From assembly GCF_000018545.1 (NCBI RefSeq), contig NC_012586.1:372001-436000 (forward strand): 64,000 bases of DNA, given 5' to 3'. Below are positions 33,309 through 42,311 of the stretch, piece after piece. The notes beneath the pieces were generated by a model, which saw nothing but the letters and a program-made list of their open reading frames with translations, searched no databases and was not told where the DNA came from. Source of the DNA: Sinorhizobium fredii NGR234. GTDB lineage: Bacteria; Pseudomonadota; Alphaproteobacteria; Rhizobiales; Rhizobiaceae. Numbering within the stretch: position 1 is the stretch's first letter; each line of letters begins with the position of its first letter. The translations under genes and the position numbers were made by a program.

Positions 33309-34277
33309 GTGACCGATGCCCCTTCCACCATTGCGGAGCGACCCGCCGACATGCTTGCGCGCGCTACGCCATCAACGATCGCGGTTCGGGTGCGTGGCCT
33401 TTCGGACCGCGCCATCGCCTGGCTGTTCATAACGCCCACGATCGCCTTGCTGCTGGCGATCAATATCTTTCCCCTGATCTGGGCCGTCTATCTGTCATTC
33501 ACGAATTTCCGCGCCAACCGCCCCAACGCCGAAGTCGAGGGCGTCGGCCTGCGCAACTATCAGCGGGTGCTGAACGATGCGGACATCTGGATCGCCATGC
33601 AGACGACGGCGCATTTCGTCTTCTGGACGATTCTCCTGCAGACCGTCATCGGCTTCGCGCTTGCCTATCTCATCGACCGCAAATTCCGCGGCCACGCGTT
33701 CTGGACGACGGTCATCCTCATCCCGATGATGTTGTCGCCAGCGGTCGTCGGCAACTTCTGGCGGTTCCTCTACCAGCCGCAGATCGGCCTCTTCAATTAC
33801 ATCGTCTCGTTCTTCACGGGCATTCCGCCGTCATCCTTCGAGATGCTCGGTTCAGTGAATCTCGCGCCTTGGGCGATCATCATCGTCGATACGTGGATGT
33901 GGACGCCCTACGTCATGCTGATCTGCCTCGCCGGCCTCAGGTCCATCCCGGACTACATTTACGAGGCGGCGGAGGTGGATCGCGCCTCCGCCTGGCGGCA
34001 ATTCTGGTCGATCACCGTGCCGATGGCTCTGCCCTTCATCATGCTCGCGGTGCTGTTCCGCGGCATTGAGAACTTCAAGATGTTCGACATGGTGATGCTG
34101 CTGACGGGTGGCGGCCCCGGCTCGACGACCGAGGTCGCGTCGATCACGCTGAAGCGTGAAGCCTTCGAAAGCTGGCTGACCGGGCGCTCCTCGGCTTTCG
34201 CGATCGTCCTTTTCGTCGCGGTATTCGGCCTCGCCAACATCTACGTCAAGGCGCTCAACAAGGTGAAACAGCGATGA
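33309..34277 (+). CDS. Carbohydrate ABC transporter permease 1 (UgpA/MalF-like)
   Basis: The product has 322 residues from GTG 33309; an ATG at 33351 would shorten it by 14 residues. It has six membrane segments, the first being AWLFITPTIALLLAINIFPL. The conserved permease loop is YEAAEVDRASAWRQFWSITVPMALPFIM, with the EAA-type contact for the ATPase, and LTGGGPGSTTEVASITLKREAF is typical of MalF-like proteins. The stop overlaps the next gene by 4 bp. Confidence 0.88.
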   Translation: MTDAPSTIAERPADMLARATPSTIAVRVRGLSDRAIAWLFITPTIALLLAINIFPLIWAVYLSFTNFRANRPNAEVEGVGLRNYQRVLNDADIWIAMQTTAHFVFWTILLQTVIGFALAYLIDRKFRGHAFWTTVILIPMMLSPAVVGNFWRFLYQPQIGLFNYIVSFFTGIPPSSFEMLGSVNLAPWAIIIVDTWMWTPYVMLICLAGLRSIPDYIYEAAEVDRASAWRQFWSITVPMALPFIMLAVLFRGIENFKMFDMVMLLTGGGPGSTTEVASITLKREAFESWLTGRSSAFAIVLFVAVFGLANIYVKALNKVKQR

Positions 34278-35230
34278 GTTCGGTCAACACCACCGCCCAT
34301 TCCGTGGTCGAGCCGACGCCGACCGTGAAGCGCATCGCCGGCGCGATCGTCATCCTCTATGCGCTGATAACCATGGTCCCGCTCGGCTGGATCTTCCTGA
34401 CGAGCATCAAGTCGCCGCCGGACTCGATCAGCTATCCGCCGAAGATCGTCTTTACGCCGACACTCGAGGGTTATTGCAACCTCTTCACCACGCGCACGCG
34501 GCAGACGCCGGACTATATCCAGTCGCTTCCGCCGCCGACCGGCACCTGCGACGAGATCACCCGCGGCCGCAACATGGTCATCGCCGGACCGTCGAACTAC
34601 TGGCCGCGTTTTGGCAATTCGCTCATAATCGCCTTTGGATCGACCTTCCTCGCCGTCTCTTTCGGAACGCTTGCGGCCTATGGGTTCTCGCGCTTTCGCG
34701 TGCCGCTCGCCGACGACCTCCTGTTCTTCATCCTGTCGACCCGGATGATGCCGCCGATCGCGGTCGCGATCCCGATCTACCTTATGTACCGCCAGTTCGG
34801 CCTCTCCGACACGGCGCTCGGCATGATCTTGCTCTATACCGCGGTCAACGTCTCGCTTGCCGTCTGGCTGCTCAAGGGATTCATCGACGAAATTCCGCGC
34901 GAATACGAGGAGGCGGCGATGATCGACGGCTATACCCGCCTGCAGGCCTTCTGGAAGGTCGTGCTGCCGCAGGCGACGACCGGGATTGCCGCGACCGCGA
35001 TCTTCTGCCTGATCTTCGCCTGGAACGAGTATGCCTTCGCGGTGCTGCTCACCTCGGGTTCGGCGCAGACGGCGCCGCCCTTCATACCGACGATCATTGG
35101 CGAAGGCGGCCAGGACTGGCCGGCGGTCGCCGCCGGCACAACGATCTTCCTGGTGCCGATCCTCGTCTTCACCATCATCCTGCGCAAGCAGTTGCTGCGC
35201 GGCATCACCTTCGGGGCGGTACGCAAATGA
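34274..35230 (+). CDS. Carbohydrate ABC transporter permease 2 (UgpE/MalG-like)
   Basis: The product has 318 residues. The membrane segments start with IVILYALITMVPLGWIFLTS. The stretch YEEAAMIDGYTRLQAFWKVVLPQATTGI is the EAA loop. There is a periplasmic insert of about 45 residues (FTPTLEGYCNLFTTRTRQTPDYIQSLPPPTGTCDE, positions given as 34450-34560) with two Cys, longer than in MalG and also seen in some polyol importers. It pairs with permease 1 and overlaps it by 4 bp. Confidence 0.87.
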   Translation: MSSVNTTAHSVVEPTPTVKRIAGAIVILYALITMVPLGWIFLTSIKSPPDSISYPPKIVFTPTLEGYCNLFTTRTRQTPDYIQSLPPPTGTCDEITRGRNMVIAGPSNYWPRFGNSLIIAFGSTFLAVSFGTLAAYGFSRFRVPLADDLLFFILSTRMMPPIAVAIPIYLMYRQFGLSDTALGMILLYTAVNVSLAVWLLKGFIDEIPREYEEAAMIDGYTRLQAFWKVVLPQATTGIAATAIFCLIFAWNEYAFAVLLTSGSAQTAPPFIPTIIGEGGQDWPAVAAGTTIFLVPILVFTIILRKQLLRGITFGAVRK

Positions 35231-35439
35231 CGAATCCGCAAGAGATGACTCGTGCAACCCGGCAGAAGCGGCCGGTCTTCCTCAGGCGTGGACCGATGGA
35301 GAACATCGCGACGGCGCTCATCGCCGCCGGCTTCCTGATGTTGTTCCAGCCGTTCCTGCTGGTTCTCTATACTTATTCGCTCGCCATGCTTCTCACTGGA
35401 ACCGTCATGTTCATCATCGTTTCGAAATTCCCGGAGTGA
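35227..35439 (+). CDS. Small membrane protein in ABC operon
   Basis: The product has 70 residues, ATG 35227 overlapping the permease stop by 4 bp and ending 3 bp before the ATPase start. It has a basic N-terminus (TRATRQKRPVFLRRG) and two membrane segments (IATALIAAGFLMLFQPFLLVL and SLAMLLTGTVMFIIV). I do not recognise a domain. Rhizobial glycerol importers of the GlpSTPQV kind also carry a small membrane protein gene (glpU), so it may be an accessory of the transporter; the two are not clearly alike in length. Tight packing argues that it is translated. Confidence 0.65.
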   Translation: MTNPQEMTRATRQKRPVFLRRGPMENIATALIAAGFLMLFQPFLLVLYTYSLAMLLTGTVMFIIVSKFPE

Positions 35440-35442
35440 ACG

Positions 35443-36540
35443 ATGTCCGAGATCAAGATCGTAAACCTCCGCAAGCAGTTCGGCGATTTCATCGCCGTCC
35501 AGGATTCGAGCTTCACCGTCGAGGACGGCGAGTTCCTGGCGCTGCTCGGTCCCTCCGGCTGCGGCAAGACGACGACGCTTCGAATGATCGCCGGGCTCGA
35601 ACTGCCGACCAGCGGCAGGATCTATCTCGACGGCGAGGACGTCACCTTCAACCGCGCGAGCGCCCGCGACATCGCCTTCGTCTTTCAGCTCTTCGCCCTC
35701 TATCCGCACATGAATGTGCGCCGGAACATCGGTTTCCCGCTCCTGTCCCAGGGCGTGCCGAAGGCGGAAATCCGGGCTCGCGTCGAGGAGACCGCGAGGC
35801 TCTTGAGGATCGACCATATCCTTGACCGGTCGGTGTCGGGCCTCGCCGGCGGTGACCGCCAGCGTGTCGCGCTCGGCCGCGCGATTATCCGGCGGCCGAA
35901 ATGTTTCCTGATGGACGAGCCGCTCGGAACGCTCGATGCGGAATTCCGCGAAGTCATGGTCCATGAGTTGCGCGAGCTGCACAACCGCATCCATGCGACG
36001 ACTGTCTACGTGACCCATGACCAGCACGAGGCGATGGCGATGGCCGACAAGATCGCGGTGATGAACCATGGCGTCATCGAGCAGTACGGCACGCCGCGGG
36101 AAATTTACGATCGCCCCGCTTCGATGTATGTCGCCGACTTCATCGGATCGCCGCCGATGAATTTCATGCGCTTCCATTCGGGGCTCAACAAGGGGATGCG
36201 GTCGATCTTCCTCGATGATGTCGAGGTTGCCGTGCCGGAGGTGGGGGAGGACGTCGCACCGGGCGAAATGGCGCTCGGCATCCGTCCGGAACATATCCGC
36301 TTCAGTGATCAGTCCCCCATCCGCGGCGCCGTCTATGGCAGCGAATATCTCGGCACCAACCAGATCGTCGCGGTCGAGACCGCTGTCGGCATCGTCAAGG
36401 CGCGCGTTTCGGCCGATCACAGCTTCAGGCTCGGCGAAGCCGTCGGCCTCGAATTCAATCCGGCCAACATCGCCGTCTTCGATTGCGTCTCCGGCAGGGC
36501 GATCGCCTCCTCCCTTTACGCGGAGGCGCGCCATGGCTGA
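35443..36540 (+). CDS. ABC transporter ATPase with degenerate signature (UgpC/GlpS-like)
   Basis: The product has 365 residues. Walker A is LLGPSGCGKTTTLRMIAG, the Q-loop VFQLFALYPHMNV, Walker B CFLMDEPLGTLD and the switch His VTHDQHEAMAM. The signature, normally LSGGQ, reads LAGGD (VSGLAGGDRQRVALGRA). A C-terminal TOBE-like regulatory domain (ALGIRPEHIRFSD) is present. The next gene encodes a partner with a canonical signature, so the importer probably has one weak and one strong ATP site. The gene is 3 bp after the small membrane protein and overlaps the next by 8 bp. Confidence 0.88.
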   Translation: MSEIKIVNLRKQFGDFIAVQDSSFTVEDGEFLALLGPSGCGKTTTLRMIAGLELPTSGRIYLDGEDVTFNRASARDIAFVFQLFALYPHMNVRRNIGFPLLSQGVPKAEIRARVEETARLLRIDHILDRSVSGLAGGDRQRVALGRAIIRRPKCFLMDEPLGTLDAEFREVMVHELRELHNRIHATTVYVTHDQHEAMAMADKIAVMNHGVIEQYGTPREIYDRPASMYVADFIGSPPMNFMRFHSGLNKGMRSIFLDDVEVAVPEVGEDVAPGEMALGIRPEHIRFSDQSPIRGAVYGSEYLGTNQIVAVETAVGIVKARVSADHSFRLGEAVGLEFNPANIAVFDCVSGRAIASSLYAEARHG

Positions 36541-37540
36541 GGTCGTTCTTCACGGTATCGGTAAGACCTTCGGCGACACGGTCGCGGTCGACGATCTGTC
36601 GCTCACCGTCAGGGATGGGGAATTCGTGGTCCTCCTTGGGCCGACGGGTGCCGGCAAGACGACGACGCTCCGTTTGATCGCCGGACTCGAAAGACCGGAT
36701 TGCGGGCGGATAGCGATTGGCGGTCGTGATGTCGGCGCCCACTCGCCGGCCGACCGGGACGTGGCCTTCGTCTTCCAGCAATATTCGCTCTATCCGCACC
36801 TAAGCGTCTACGACAATCTCGCCTTTCCGCTACGCTCGCCGGCACGCCGGCTCGGCGCCGAGGAGATCGACCGCCGCGTGCGCGAGGTGGCGCGCATGGT
36901 TCGGATCGAGCACAAGCTGCAGAACCGCTCGACTCGGCTTTCGGGCGGTGAGATGCAGCGCGTGGCGATCGGCCGCGCGCTGGTGCGCCGTCCGGCGATT
37001 TACCTCATGGACGAACCGCTGTCTTCACTCGATGCAAAGCTCAGGGCAGAGCTTCGGCTGGAACTGAAGCGGATCCAGAAAGAATTGAGCTCCACACTGC
37101 TCTACGTCACCCATGACCAGGTGGAGGCGATGACGATGGCCGATCGCATCGGCATCCTGTCCGAGGGGAAGCTCGTGCAGATCGGCACGCCGCGGGAGAT
37201 CTATGCGGACCCGGCCAATCTGCACGTCGCCGCGCGCCTCGGCCAGCCGCACATAAACCTGCTTCCCATAGACCTTCTGCCCGGGGCCACACCACCTTCC
37301 GGCGCGCTGACGATCGGCGCGCGGACAGAACATCTGGAGATCGCGACCAACGCTCGGGGGAATGCCGAGGTGGACTGGATCGAGCACCTTGGCGACCAGA
37401 ATCACCTGCATATCCGGGTGAAGGGCCACAAGCTCGTGACACTCGCAGATCCCCATCTCTCTATCAAACCAGGGGACCAGATCAGCCTCACGCTGAGACA
37501 GCCCCTTTATTTTGGGTCCGAGGGAGAGCGGTTGCGCTGA
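36533..37540 (+). CDS. ABC transporter ATPase, canonical partner (UgpC/GlpT-like)
   Basis: The product has 335 residues from ATG 36533. Walker A is LLGPTGAGKTTTLRLIAG, the Q-loop VFQQYSLYPHLSV, the signature LSGGEMQRVAIGRALV, Walker B IYLMDEPLSSLD and the switch His VTHDQVEAMTM. It has a C-terminal TOBE region. It forms a heterodimer with the ATPase at 35443-36540. Paired, unequal ATPases of this kind are known for the rhizobial glycerol importer. Confidence 0.88.
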   Translation: MAEVVLHGIGKTFGDTVAVDDLSLTVRDGEFVVLLGPTGAGKTTTLRLIAGLERPDCGRIAIGGRDVGAHSPADRDVAFVFQQYSLYPHLSVYDNLAFPLRSPARRLGAEEIDRRVREVARMVRIEHKLQNRSTRLSGGEMQRVAIGRALVRRPAIYLMDEPLSSLDAKLRAELRLELKRIQKELSSTLLYVTHDQVEAMTMADRIGILSEGKLVQIGTPREIYADPANLHVAARLGQPHINLLPIDLLPGATPPSGALTIGARTEHLEIATNARGNAEVDWIEHLGDQNHLHIRVKGHKLVTLADPHLSIKPGDQISLTLRQPLYFGSEGERLR

Positions 37541-37572
37541 CGCTACGGCGACCGATCGACGAGGCAATTTGG

Positions 37573-39216
37573 ATGAGTACGATGAAGCACTTTTTCAACC
37601 GCAGGGAAAACATCGTTACCGAAGCATTGGACGGCCTGCTGCAGACCGCACCGGCCGGTAGCCTGGCGCGGCTCGACACCTATCCCGACATCAAGGTCGT
37701 CCTGCGCGGCGACTGGGACAAGGCGAAGGTCGCGGTCATCTCAGGCGGGGGGGCCGGCCATGAGCCATCGCATGCGGGTTTTGTCGGGAGAGGCATGTTG
37801 ACCGCGGCGGTTTCCGGCGAGATCTTCGCTTCGCCGAGCGTCGAGGCGGTGCTGACGGCGATCCGCGCGGCGACCGGGCCGAAGGGCTGCCTGCTGATCG
37901 TCAAGAACTATACCGGCGATCGCCTCAACTTCGGGCTCGCAGCTGAAAAGGCGCGCGTCGAAGGCTTTCGCGTCGAGATGGTGATCGTTGCCGATGACAT
38001 CGCGCTCCCGGATATCGTTCAGCCACGCGGTGTTGCGGGAACGCTCTTCGTCCACAAAATCGCCGGTCACCTCGCTGAGTGCGGCGCCGGTCTCGAGACC
38101 GTTGCCGCCGCCGCCCGCTCGGCGGCGCGCGATATTGTTTCGCTCGGCGTTTCGCTCTCCTCCTGCTCGATTCCCGGCCAGGCCCATGCGGAACGGCTCG
38201 AGGCGGACGAGGGGGAACTGGGGCTCGGCATCCACGGCGAACCCGGTGTCGAACGGATCGCCCTGCAGGAGGCGCGCAGCATCGTTGCGACCATGTCCGA
38301 GCGGCTTTCCAGAGCTTTGCGCGGGGGCGGCGGCTATGCGCTTCTCATCAACAATCTCGGTGCCGTGCCGCCGATCGAGATGGGACTGATCGCTCACACG
38401 GTCCTGTCCTCCTCACTCGCCGAGCGTGTGAAGCTGACGATAGGCCCAGCGCCGCTGATGACGGCGCTCAACATGAACGGCTTTTCGCTTTCCCTGATGC
38501 GGCTTGATGGGGAGCGCGAGGCAGCTTTGAAAGCGCCCGTCGGGCCGCACGCCTGGGTACCCGCAGTCGAGCGGCATGATGTCACCGTGCTGCCGGCGAT
38601 TGCCGCGCTGGCCAAGCAGCCCGTGCCGGCCAGTCACGATCCGGCCGCCGATCGGCTGATCGCGGCGATTTGCGATCACCTGCTCTCGCTCGAAGCTGAG
38701 CTCAACCACCTCGACGCACGCGCCGGTGATGGCGATACCGGCTCGACCGTGGCGACAGGCTCGCGCAGCGTCCTGGCGCAGATCGAAAGGCTGCCGCTGA
38801 AGGACGTCGCCGCGACACTCTCGTCGATCGGCAGCATTCTCAGCACCAGCATGGGCGGCTCGAGCGGCGTGCTTCTGTCGATCTTCTTCACCGCCGCCGC
38901 CAAGGCCTATTTGGACACGAAGGACATGGCGGGGGCGCTGCTGGCGGGACTGGAACGGATGACCTTTTACGGGGGGGCAGGGGTCGGCGACCGCACCATG
39001 GTGGATGCTTTGGACCCGGCACTGCGCGCCCTCAAGGCCGGCGGTCTGGCCGCGGCCGCTTCCGCAGCGCGCGCTGGTGCCGACGCAACGCGGGCGATGA
39101 AGAAGGCGAAGGCCGGGCGCGCTTCCTATGTCGGCGAAAGAGACCTCGACGGCATACCCGATCCGGGAGCCATGGCGGTGGCCGCGGTCTTCGAAGTCGC
39201 GGCGGGGCTTCGTTAA
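37573..39216 (+). CDS. Fused dihydroxyacetone kinase (DhaK-DhaL domains, ATP type)
   Basis: The product has 547 residues. Residues 1-330 are DhaK-like, with GGGAGHEPSHAGFVGRGMLT, NYTGDRLNFGLAAE and the substrate-binding His in LGLGIHGEPG. Residues about 345-547 are DhaL-like, with LDARAGDGDTGSTVATGSRS (the Asp cluster for Mg-ATP) and GGSSGVLLSIFFTAAAKAY. Such two-domain kinases use ATP directly and make dihydroxyacetone phosphate. GACGAGG sits 8 bases before ATG 37573. It follows the importer ATPase gene by 32 bp, which links the imported compound to dihydroxyacetone or a related triose or keto-sugar. Confidence 0.9.
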   Translation: MSTMKHFFNRRENIVTEALDGLLQTAPAGSLARLDTYPDIKVVLRGDWDKAKVAVISGGGAGHEPSHAGFVGRGMLTAAVSGEIFASPSVEAVLTAIRAATGPKGCLLIVKNYTGDRLNFGLAAEKARVEGFRVEMVIVADDIALPDIVQPRGVAGTLFVHKIAGHLAECGAGLETVAAAARSAARDIVSLGVSLSSCSIPGQAHAERLEADEGELGLGIHGEPGVERIALQEARSIVATMSERLSRALRGGGGYALLINNLGAVPPIEMGLIAHTVLSSSLAERVKLTIGPAPLMTALNMNGFSLSLMRLDGEREAALKAPVGPHAWVPAVERHDVTVLPAIAALAKQPVPASHDPAADRLIAAICDHLLSLEAELNHLDARAGDGDTGSTVATGSRSVLAQIERLPLKDVAATLSSIGSILSTSMGGSSGVLLSIFFTAAAKAYLDTKDMAGALLAGLERMTFYGGAGVGDRTMVDALDPALRALKAGGLAAAASAARAGADATRAMKKAKAGRASYVGERDLDGIPDPGAMAVAAVFEVAAGLR

Positions 39217-39262
39217 TGCATGTCGCCCTAGACTGTGCACCGGTTTGGGGATGACGACAGCA
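39217..39262. repeat. Partial rhizobial intergenic palindrome (RIME2-like)
   Basis: Right after the stop of the fused kinase gene, TGCATGTCGCCCTAGACTGT and ACCGGTTTGGGGATGACGAC match, as I recall, a common rhizobial repeat of the form GCATGTCGC...GACGACATGC, though the right arm has decayed (GACAGCAC). It lies in the 135-bp gap before dhaL and may separate the operon into two transcripts. Confidence 0.45.
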
Positions 39263-39351
39263 CGAACCCTTTAGAATGCAAACGTGCCTTTAGCACATGC
39301 TCTAACGATGGCGGCCGATCGCGAGTAAGATCGAGCGAGGGTTGGTAAAAG

Positions 39352-39975
39352 GTGTTGGTCGTGCTGGCAAATGCAGCGCTTATAGGCGGGTTGATCGAGG
39401 TCTGCCGCGAGGCGATCGCCGCCAATGCCGATCACCTGTCGGAGCTCGACAGGGCGATCGGCGACGGAGACCACGGCATCAATATGCGGCGCGGGTTGGA
39501 GGCGGTCTATGCCGAGCGAAACCGGCTCGCAGAGCTTGCCCTGCCGAAAGCCTTGGAGGAGATCGGCTTGACGCTCGTCATGAGCGTTGGCGGCGCGGCC
39601 GGTCCGCTCTACGGGACGCTGCTGATCGCGATCGGCCGCCAGTTGGGCGGTGCGAACGGCCAGCAAGACTTCGCACGCGCGCTCGAGCATGCCATCGATG
39701 CCGTCGCCCGGCGCGGCCGCGCAAGCCCCGGCGACAAGACTCTGCTCGACGTGCTTTACCCTGTGCATGCCGAAGTGGTAAGGCGCGCGGGACTGGCAGG
39801 TATTTCCGAGCAGGCGGAAAGGGCGGCAAGCCTCACTTTCGGCATGAGGGCGATGCGCGGGCGTGCCGCGTTTCTCGGCGACCGGTCGATCGGGCATGTC
39901 GATCCGGGCGCGAAGAGTTGTGCGCTGCTGACGGCAGCGATCTGTCGTTTCTTGGAGGAGCAATGTCCGGCATGA
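39352..39975 (+). CDS. dhaL: Dihydroxyacetone kinase subunit DhaL (ADP-binding, PTS type)
   Basis: The product has 207 residues from GTG 39352, with a GAGGG site about 11 bases upstream. The Asp cluster is DRAIGDGDHGINMRRG, followed by MSVGGAAGPLYGTLLIAIGR and SPGDKTLLDVLYP. In the PTS-dependent enzyme DhaL holds ADP as a fixed cofactor that is rephosphorylated by DhaM. Its gene overlaps dhaM by 13 bp. Confidence 0.9.
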   Translation: MLVVLANAALIGGLIEVCREAIAANADHLSELDRAIGDGDHGINMRRGLEAVYAERNRLAELALPKALEEIGLTLVMSVGGAAGPLYGTLLIAIGRQLGGANGQQDFARALEHAIDAVARRGRASPGDKTLLDVLYPVHAEVVRRAGLAGISEQAERAASLTFGMRAMRGRAAFLGDRSIGHVDPGAKSCALLTAAICRFLEEQCPA

Positions 39976-40370
39976 TTCCGAAATCTGCAAATGTCGGCAT
40001 CGTCATCGTCTCACATTCTCCGCTCGTAGCGGAGGGCGCCGCCGACATGGTGCGCCAGATGGTCGGCGATTGCGTGCCGCTCGCCTGGTCGGGCGGAAAC
40101 GCCGTAGGTGGTCTCGGTACGCATGCAGCCGGCATATTGGCAGCGATCGAACGGGCCTGGTCGGATGCGGGGGTCGCCGTCTTCGTCGATCTGGGCGGGG
40201 CGGAGACCAATAGCGAAATGGCGATCGAAATGCTCGGCGAGCCGCGTTCTGGAAAAGTGATCATTTGCGACGCGCCTCTGGTCGAGGGGGCTGTGATGGC
40301 CGCCGCTGAAGCATCGGGCGGTGCGGTTCTCGCCCGCGTCGTGGCGACCGCGCAGGAGCTGTCGCCGTGA
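39963..40370 (+). CDS. dhaM: DhaM, EIIA(Man)-like phosphoryl donor
   Basis: The product has 135 residues. It is an EIIA-mannose-type domain with the active His in VGIVIVSHSPLVAEGAADMV, plus GGLGTHAAGILAAIERAWSD and VFVDLGGAETNSEMAIEML. E. coli DhaM also carries HPr-like and EI-like parts in one chain; here the gene has only the EIIA domain and the other two are separate genes directly downstream. Overlaps: 13 bp with dhaL, 4 bp with the HPr gene. Confidence 0.9.
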   Translation: MSGMIPKSANVGIVIVSHSPLVAEGAADMVRQMVGDCVPLAWSGGNAVGGLGTHAAGILAAIERAWSDAGVAVFVDLGGAETNSEMAIEMLGEPRSGKVIICDAPLVEGAVMAAAEASGGAVLARVVATAQELSP

Positions 40371-40714
40371 TGGATAACAGGTCGCGACGGGAAGCGCCGG
40401 AAGCAGTCGATACGCACGGTTACTACAAGGCGGAGATCGAGGTGACTCACGGCTTCGGGCTGCATGCTCGTCCGTCGGTCATCTTCACGCGGCTCGCAAA
40501 GTCGTTTCCCTGCAGCGTTGAGATCGAGGTCAACGACAGCCACGTCTGGCTGAACGGTAAGAGCATCGTCAAGATCATGGGGGCAAAGATTCGCAGGGGC
40601 TCGATGCTTAAAATCCGCGCCCGAGGTTTACGGGCCGCCGAAGCGATCCATGCCCTCAAGGCGCTTGTCGAGCGCGACTTCGATGAAGCAAAGAAGCATG
40701 GCCGAAGCGCTTGA
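40367..40714 (+). CDS. HPr-family phosphocarrier dedicated to the Dha system
   Basis: The product has 115 residues. A 25-residue N-terminal extension precedes the HPr fold: VTHGFGLHARPSVIFTRLAK with the phosphorylated His, and VWLNGKSIVKIMGAK, which includes a Ser at the regulatory position. It accepts phosphate from the Enzyme I encoded next and passes it to DhaM. It overlaps the EI start by 17 bp. It is separate from the nitrogen-PTS HPr that rhizobia carry on the chromosome. Confidence 0.9.
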   Translation: MMDNRSRREAPEAVDTHGYYKAEIEVTHGFGLHARPSVIFTRLAKSFPCSVEIEVNDSHVWLNGKSIVKIMGAKIRRGSMLKIRARGLRAAEAIHALKALVERDFDEAKKHGRSA

Positions 40715-42311
40715 AATCGCCGGAACCGCCGCCTCTCCGGGCGTGGGGCTCGGACCGGTCCATCGCGCCACCGATGTCACGGCAGAGGTGCTTGCGCTGC
40801 CCGACACCGTGGCCGCGGAGCGCGACAAGCTGCGGCAGGCCGTCGCTACCGCCCTTGCGGAGCTCCAGGCGCTCGCGGACCGGTCGGACGAGGAGAGCGC
40901 CGGCATCCTCGGTTTCCAGATCGAGATGCTGCTCGATCCGGCTCTCGCCGAAATGGCCGAGGACCGGATCGTCGCCGGCGATGGCGCCGCTCTCGCTTGG
41001 ATCGGGGCCCTGGACGAATATATCGCCGGTATCAAGGAGGCGCCCGATGAGCAGCTGCGCGCCCGCGCGGTCGACATCGTCGATATCCGCAATCGCGTCA
41101 TGAGCGCGCTCACGGGTCGCCCTCTGGACGGTTTCGCGCCGGGTTCGGTCTTCGTCGGCAAGGACCTTGAGCCAAGCCGCTTCCTTGCGCATGACTGGAC
41201 CGCCGGCGGCGGAATCGTCCTCTTTGAAGGCAGCGTTTCAAGCCACGTGGCAATGCTTGCGCGTGGCCGCTGTGTGCCCATGGTCGTGGCGACGGGGCAG
41301 TTCGAAGTGGCTGACGGCGCACGCGTGCTCATTGATGCGAACAACGGCCGAGTCGTTGTTGCGCCCGACGACTCGCATGTTCGCCAGGCGAAACCGGCAA
41401 GAGCTGAAGCAACCCCGATCGCCGCGCGCCGCGCCGGCGGTGTGGTCGAAACCGCCGACGGCGTTGCGATCCGGCTGTCCGCCATCATCAACGATCCAGC
41501 GGAGCTCAAGGCCGTTGATCCCGCTTCCTTCGCCGGCATCGGTCTGATGCGGACCGAATTTCTGGTGGCTTCGCCCGCGGATGCCGTCGACGAGCAAAGG
41601 CATTACGACATCTACCGGCAAGCACTGGAATGGGCCGGCGACGCGCCGGCGATCGTGCGCATGCTCGATCTAGGCGGTGAAAAGACATTGCCGGGCATGG
41701 GGGACAGGAAGAGTGAATCCTTCCTGGGCCTTAGAGGCATCCGGCTGCTCCTGGCACGGCCGGCGCTTGCCCGCGCCCAGGTGCGCGCGCTGTTGCGCGC
41801 CGCCGTGCACGGCGATCTAGGCGTCCTCTTGCCGATGGTGACGGTGCCGGACGAGCTCGACGCGATGCGGACCTACTTCGAAGAGGAGCGTGCCGATCTG
41901 TTCAGGCACGGGGTGGAGACGCGCATGCCGGAGATCGGTATGATGGTGGAGGTTCCGGCGGCGGCGCTGATGCTCGAGCGCTTTTCGCACTCGGCTTTTT
42001 TTTCCTTCGGCACGAATGACCTGGCGCAATATCTGATGGCCGCCGCACGAGACGACCAATCCGTGGCCGCACTTTACGACGCCGCCACGTCAGCGGTGCT
42101 GAGGGTGATCGCGCAAGGCGTCGGGCATGCCGAGGCGATGAAAAAGCCGATCGGGATTTGCGGCGAGATGGCCTCCGACCCCCGACATATACCGGCGCTC
42201 ATGGCCGCGGGCCTTCGCCACTTCTCCGTGGCCCCCAATCGCGTGACTGACATACGATCCACAATCGGCGGCTTTTACTCGGACGGCCGGGCCGCGGCGG
42301 AGATGAAATGA
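40698..42311 (+). CDS. Phosphoenolpyruvate-protein phosphotransferase (Enzyme I)
   Basis: The product has 537 residues from ATG 40698. The N-terminal domain begins LEIAGTAASPGVGLGPVHRA. The phosphohistidine is in EGSVSSHVAMLARGRCVPMV. The PEP-binding barrel has MRTEFLVASP, GDLGVLLPMVTVPDEL, FFSFGTNDLAQYLMAAARDD and the Cys motif GICGEMASDP. It lacks a GAF domain, so it is not the nitrogen-type PtsP. It gives phosphate from PEP to the HPr at 40367 and so to DhaM. Length is slightly below that of E. coli EI (575). Confidence 0.92.
   Translation: MAEALEIAGTAASPGVGLGPVHRATDVTAEVLALPDTVAAERDKLRQAVATALAELQALADRSDEESAGILGFQIEMLLDPALAEMAEDRIVAGDGAALAWIGALDEYIAGIKEAPDEQLRARAVDIVDIRNRVMSALTGRPLDGFAPGSVFVGKDLEPSRFLAHDWTAGGGIVLFEGSVSSHVAMLARGRCVPMVVATGQFEVADGARVLIDANNGRVVVAPDDSHVRQAKPARAEATPIAARRAGGVVETADGVAIRLSAIINDPAELKAVDPASFAGIGLMRTEFLVASPADAVDEQRHYDIYRQALEWAGDAPAIVRMLDLGGEKTLPGMGDRKSESFLGLRGIRLLLARPALARAQVRALLRAAVHGDLGVLLPMVTVPDELDAMRTYFEEERADLFRHGVETRMPEIGMMVEVPAAALMLERFSHSAFFSFGTNDLAQYLMAAARDDQSVAALYDAATSAVLRVIAQGVGHAEAMKKPIGICGEMASDPRHIPALMAAGLRHFSVAPNRVTDIRSTIGGFYSDGRAAAEMK

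Noticed and set aside
34930..36534. Minus-strand open frame (534 codons) opposite the sugar ABC ATPase
   Set aside because: Shadow of the permease and ATPase genes.
31901..37540. Calling the importer the known glycerol system glpSTPQV
   Set aside because: Gene order differs, the binding protein is shorter than I recall for GlpV, and no glpD or glpR is present; the general resemblance is noted only.
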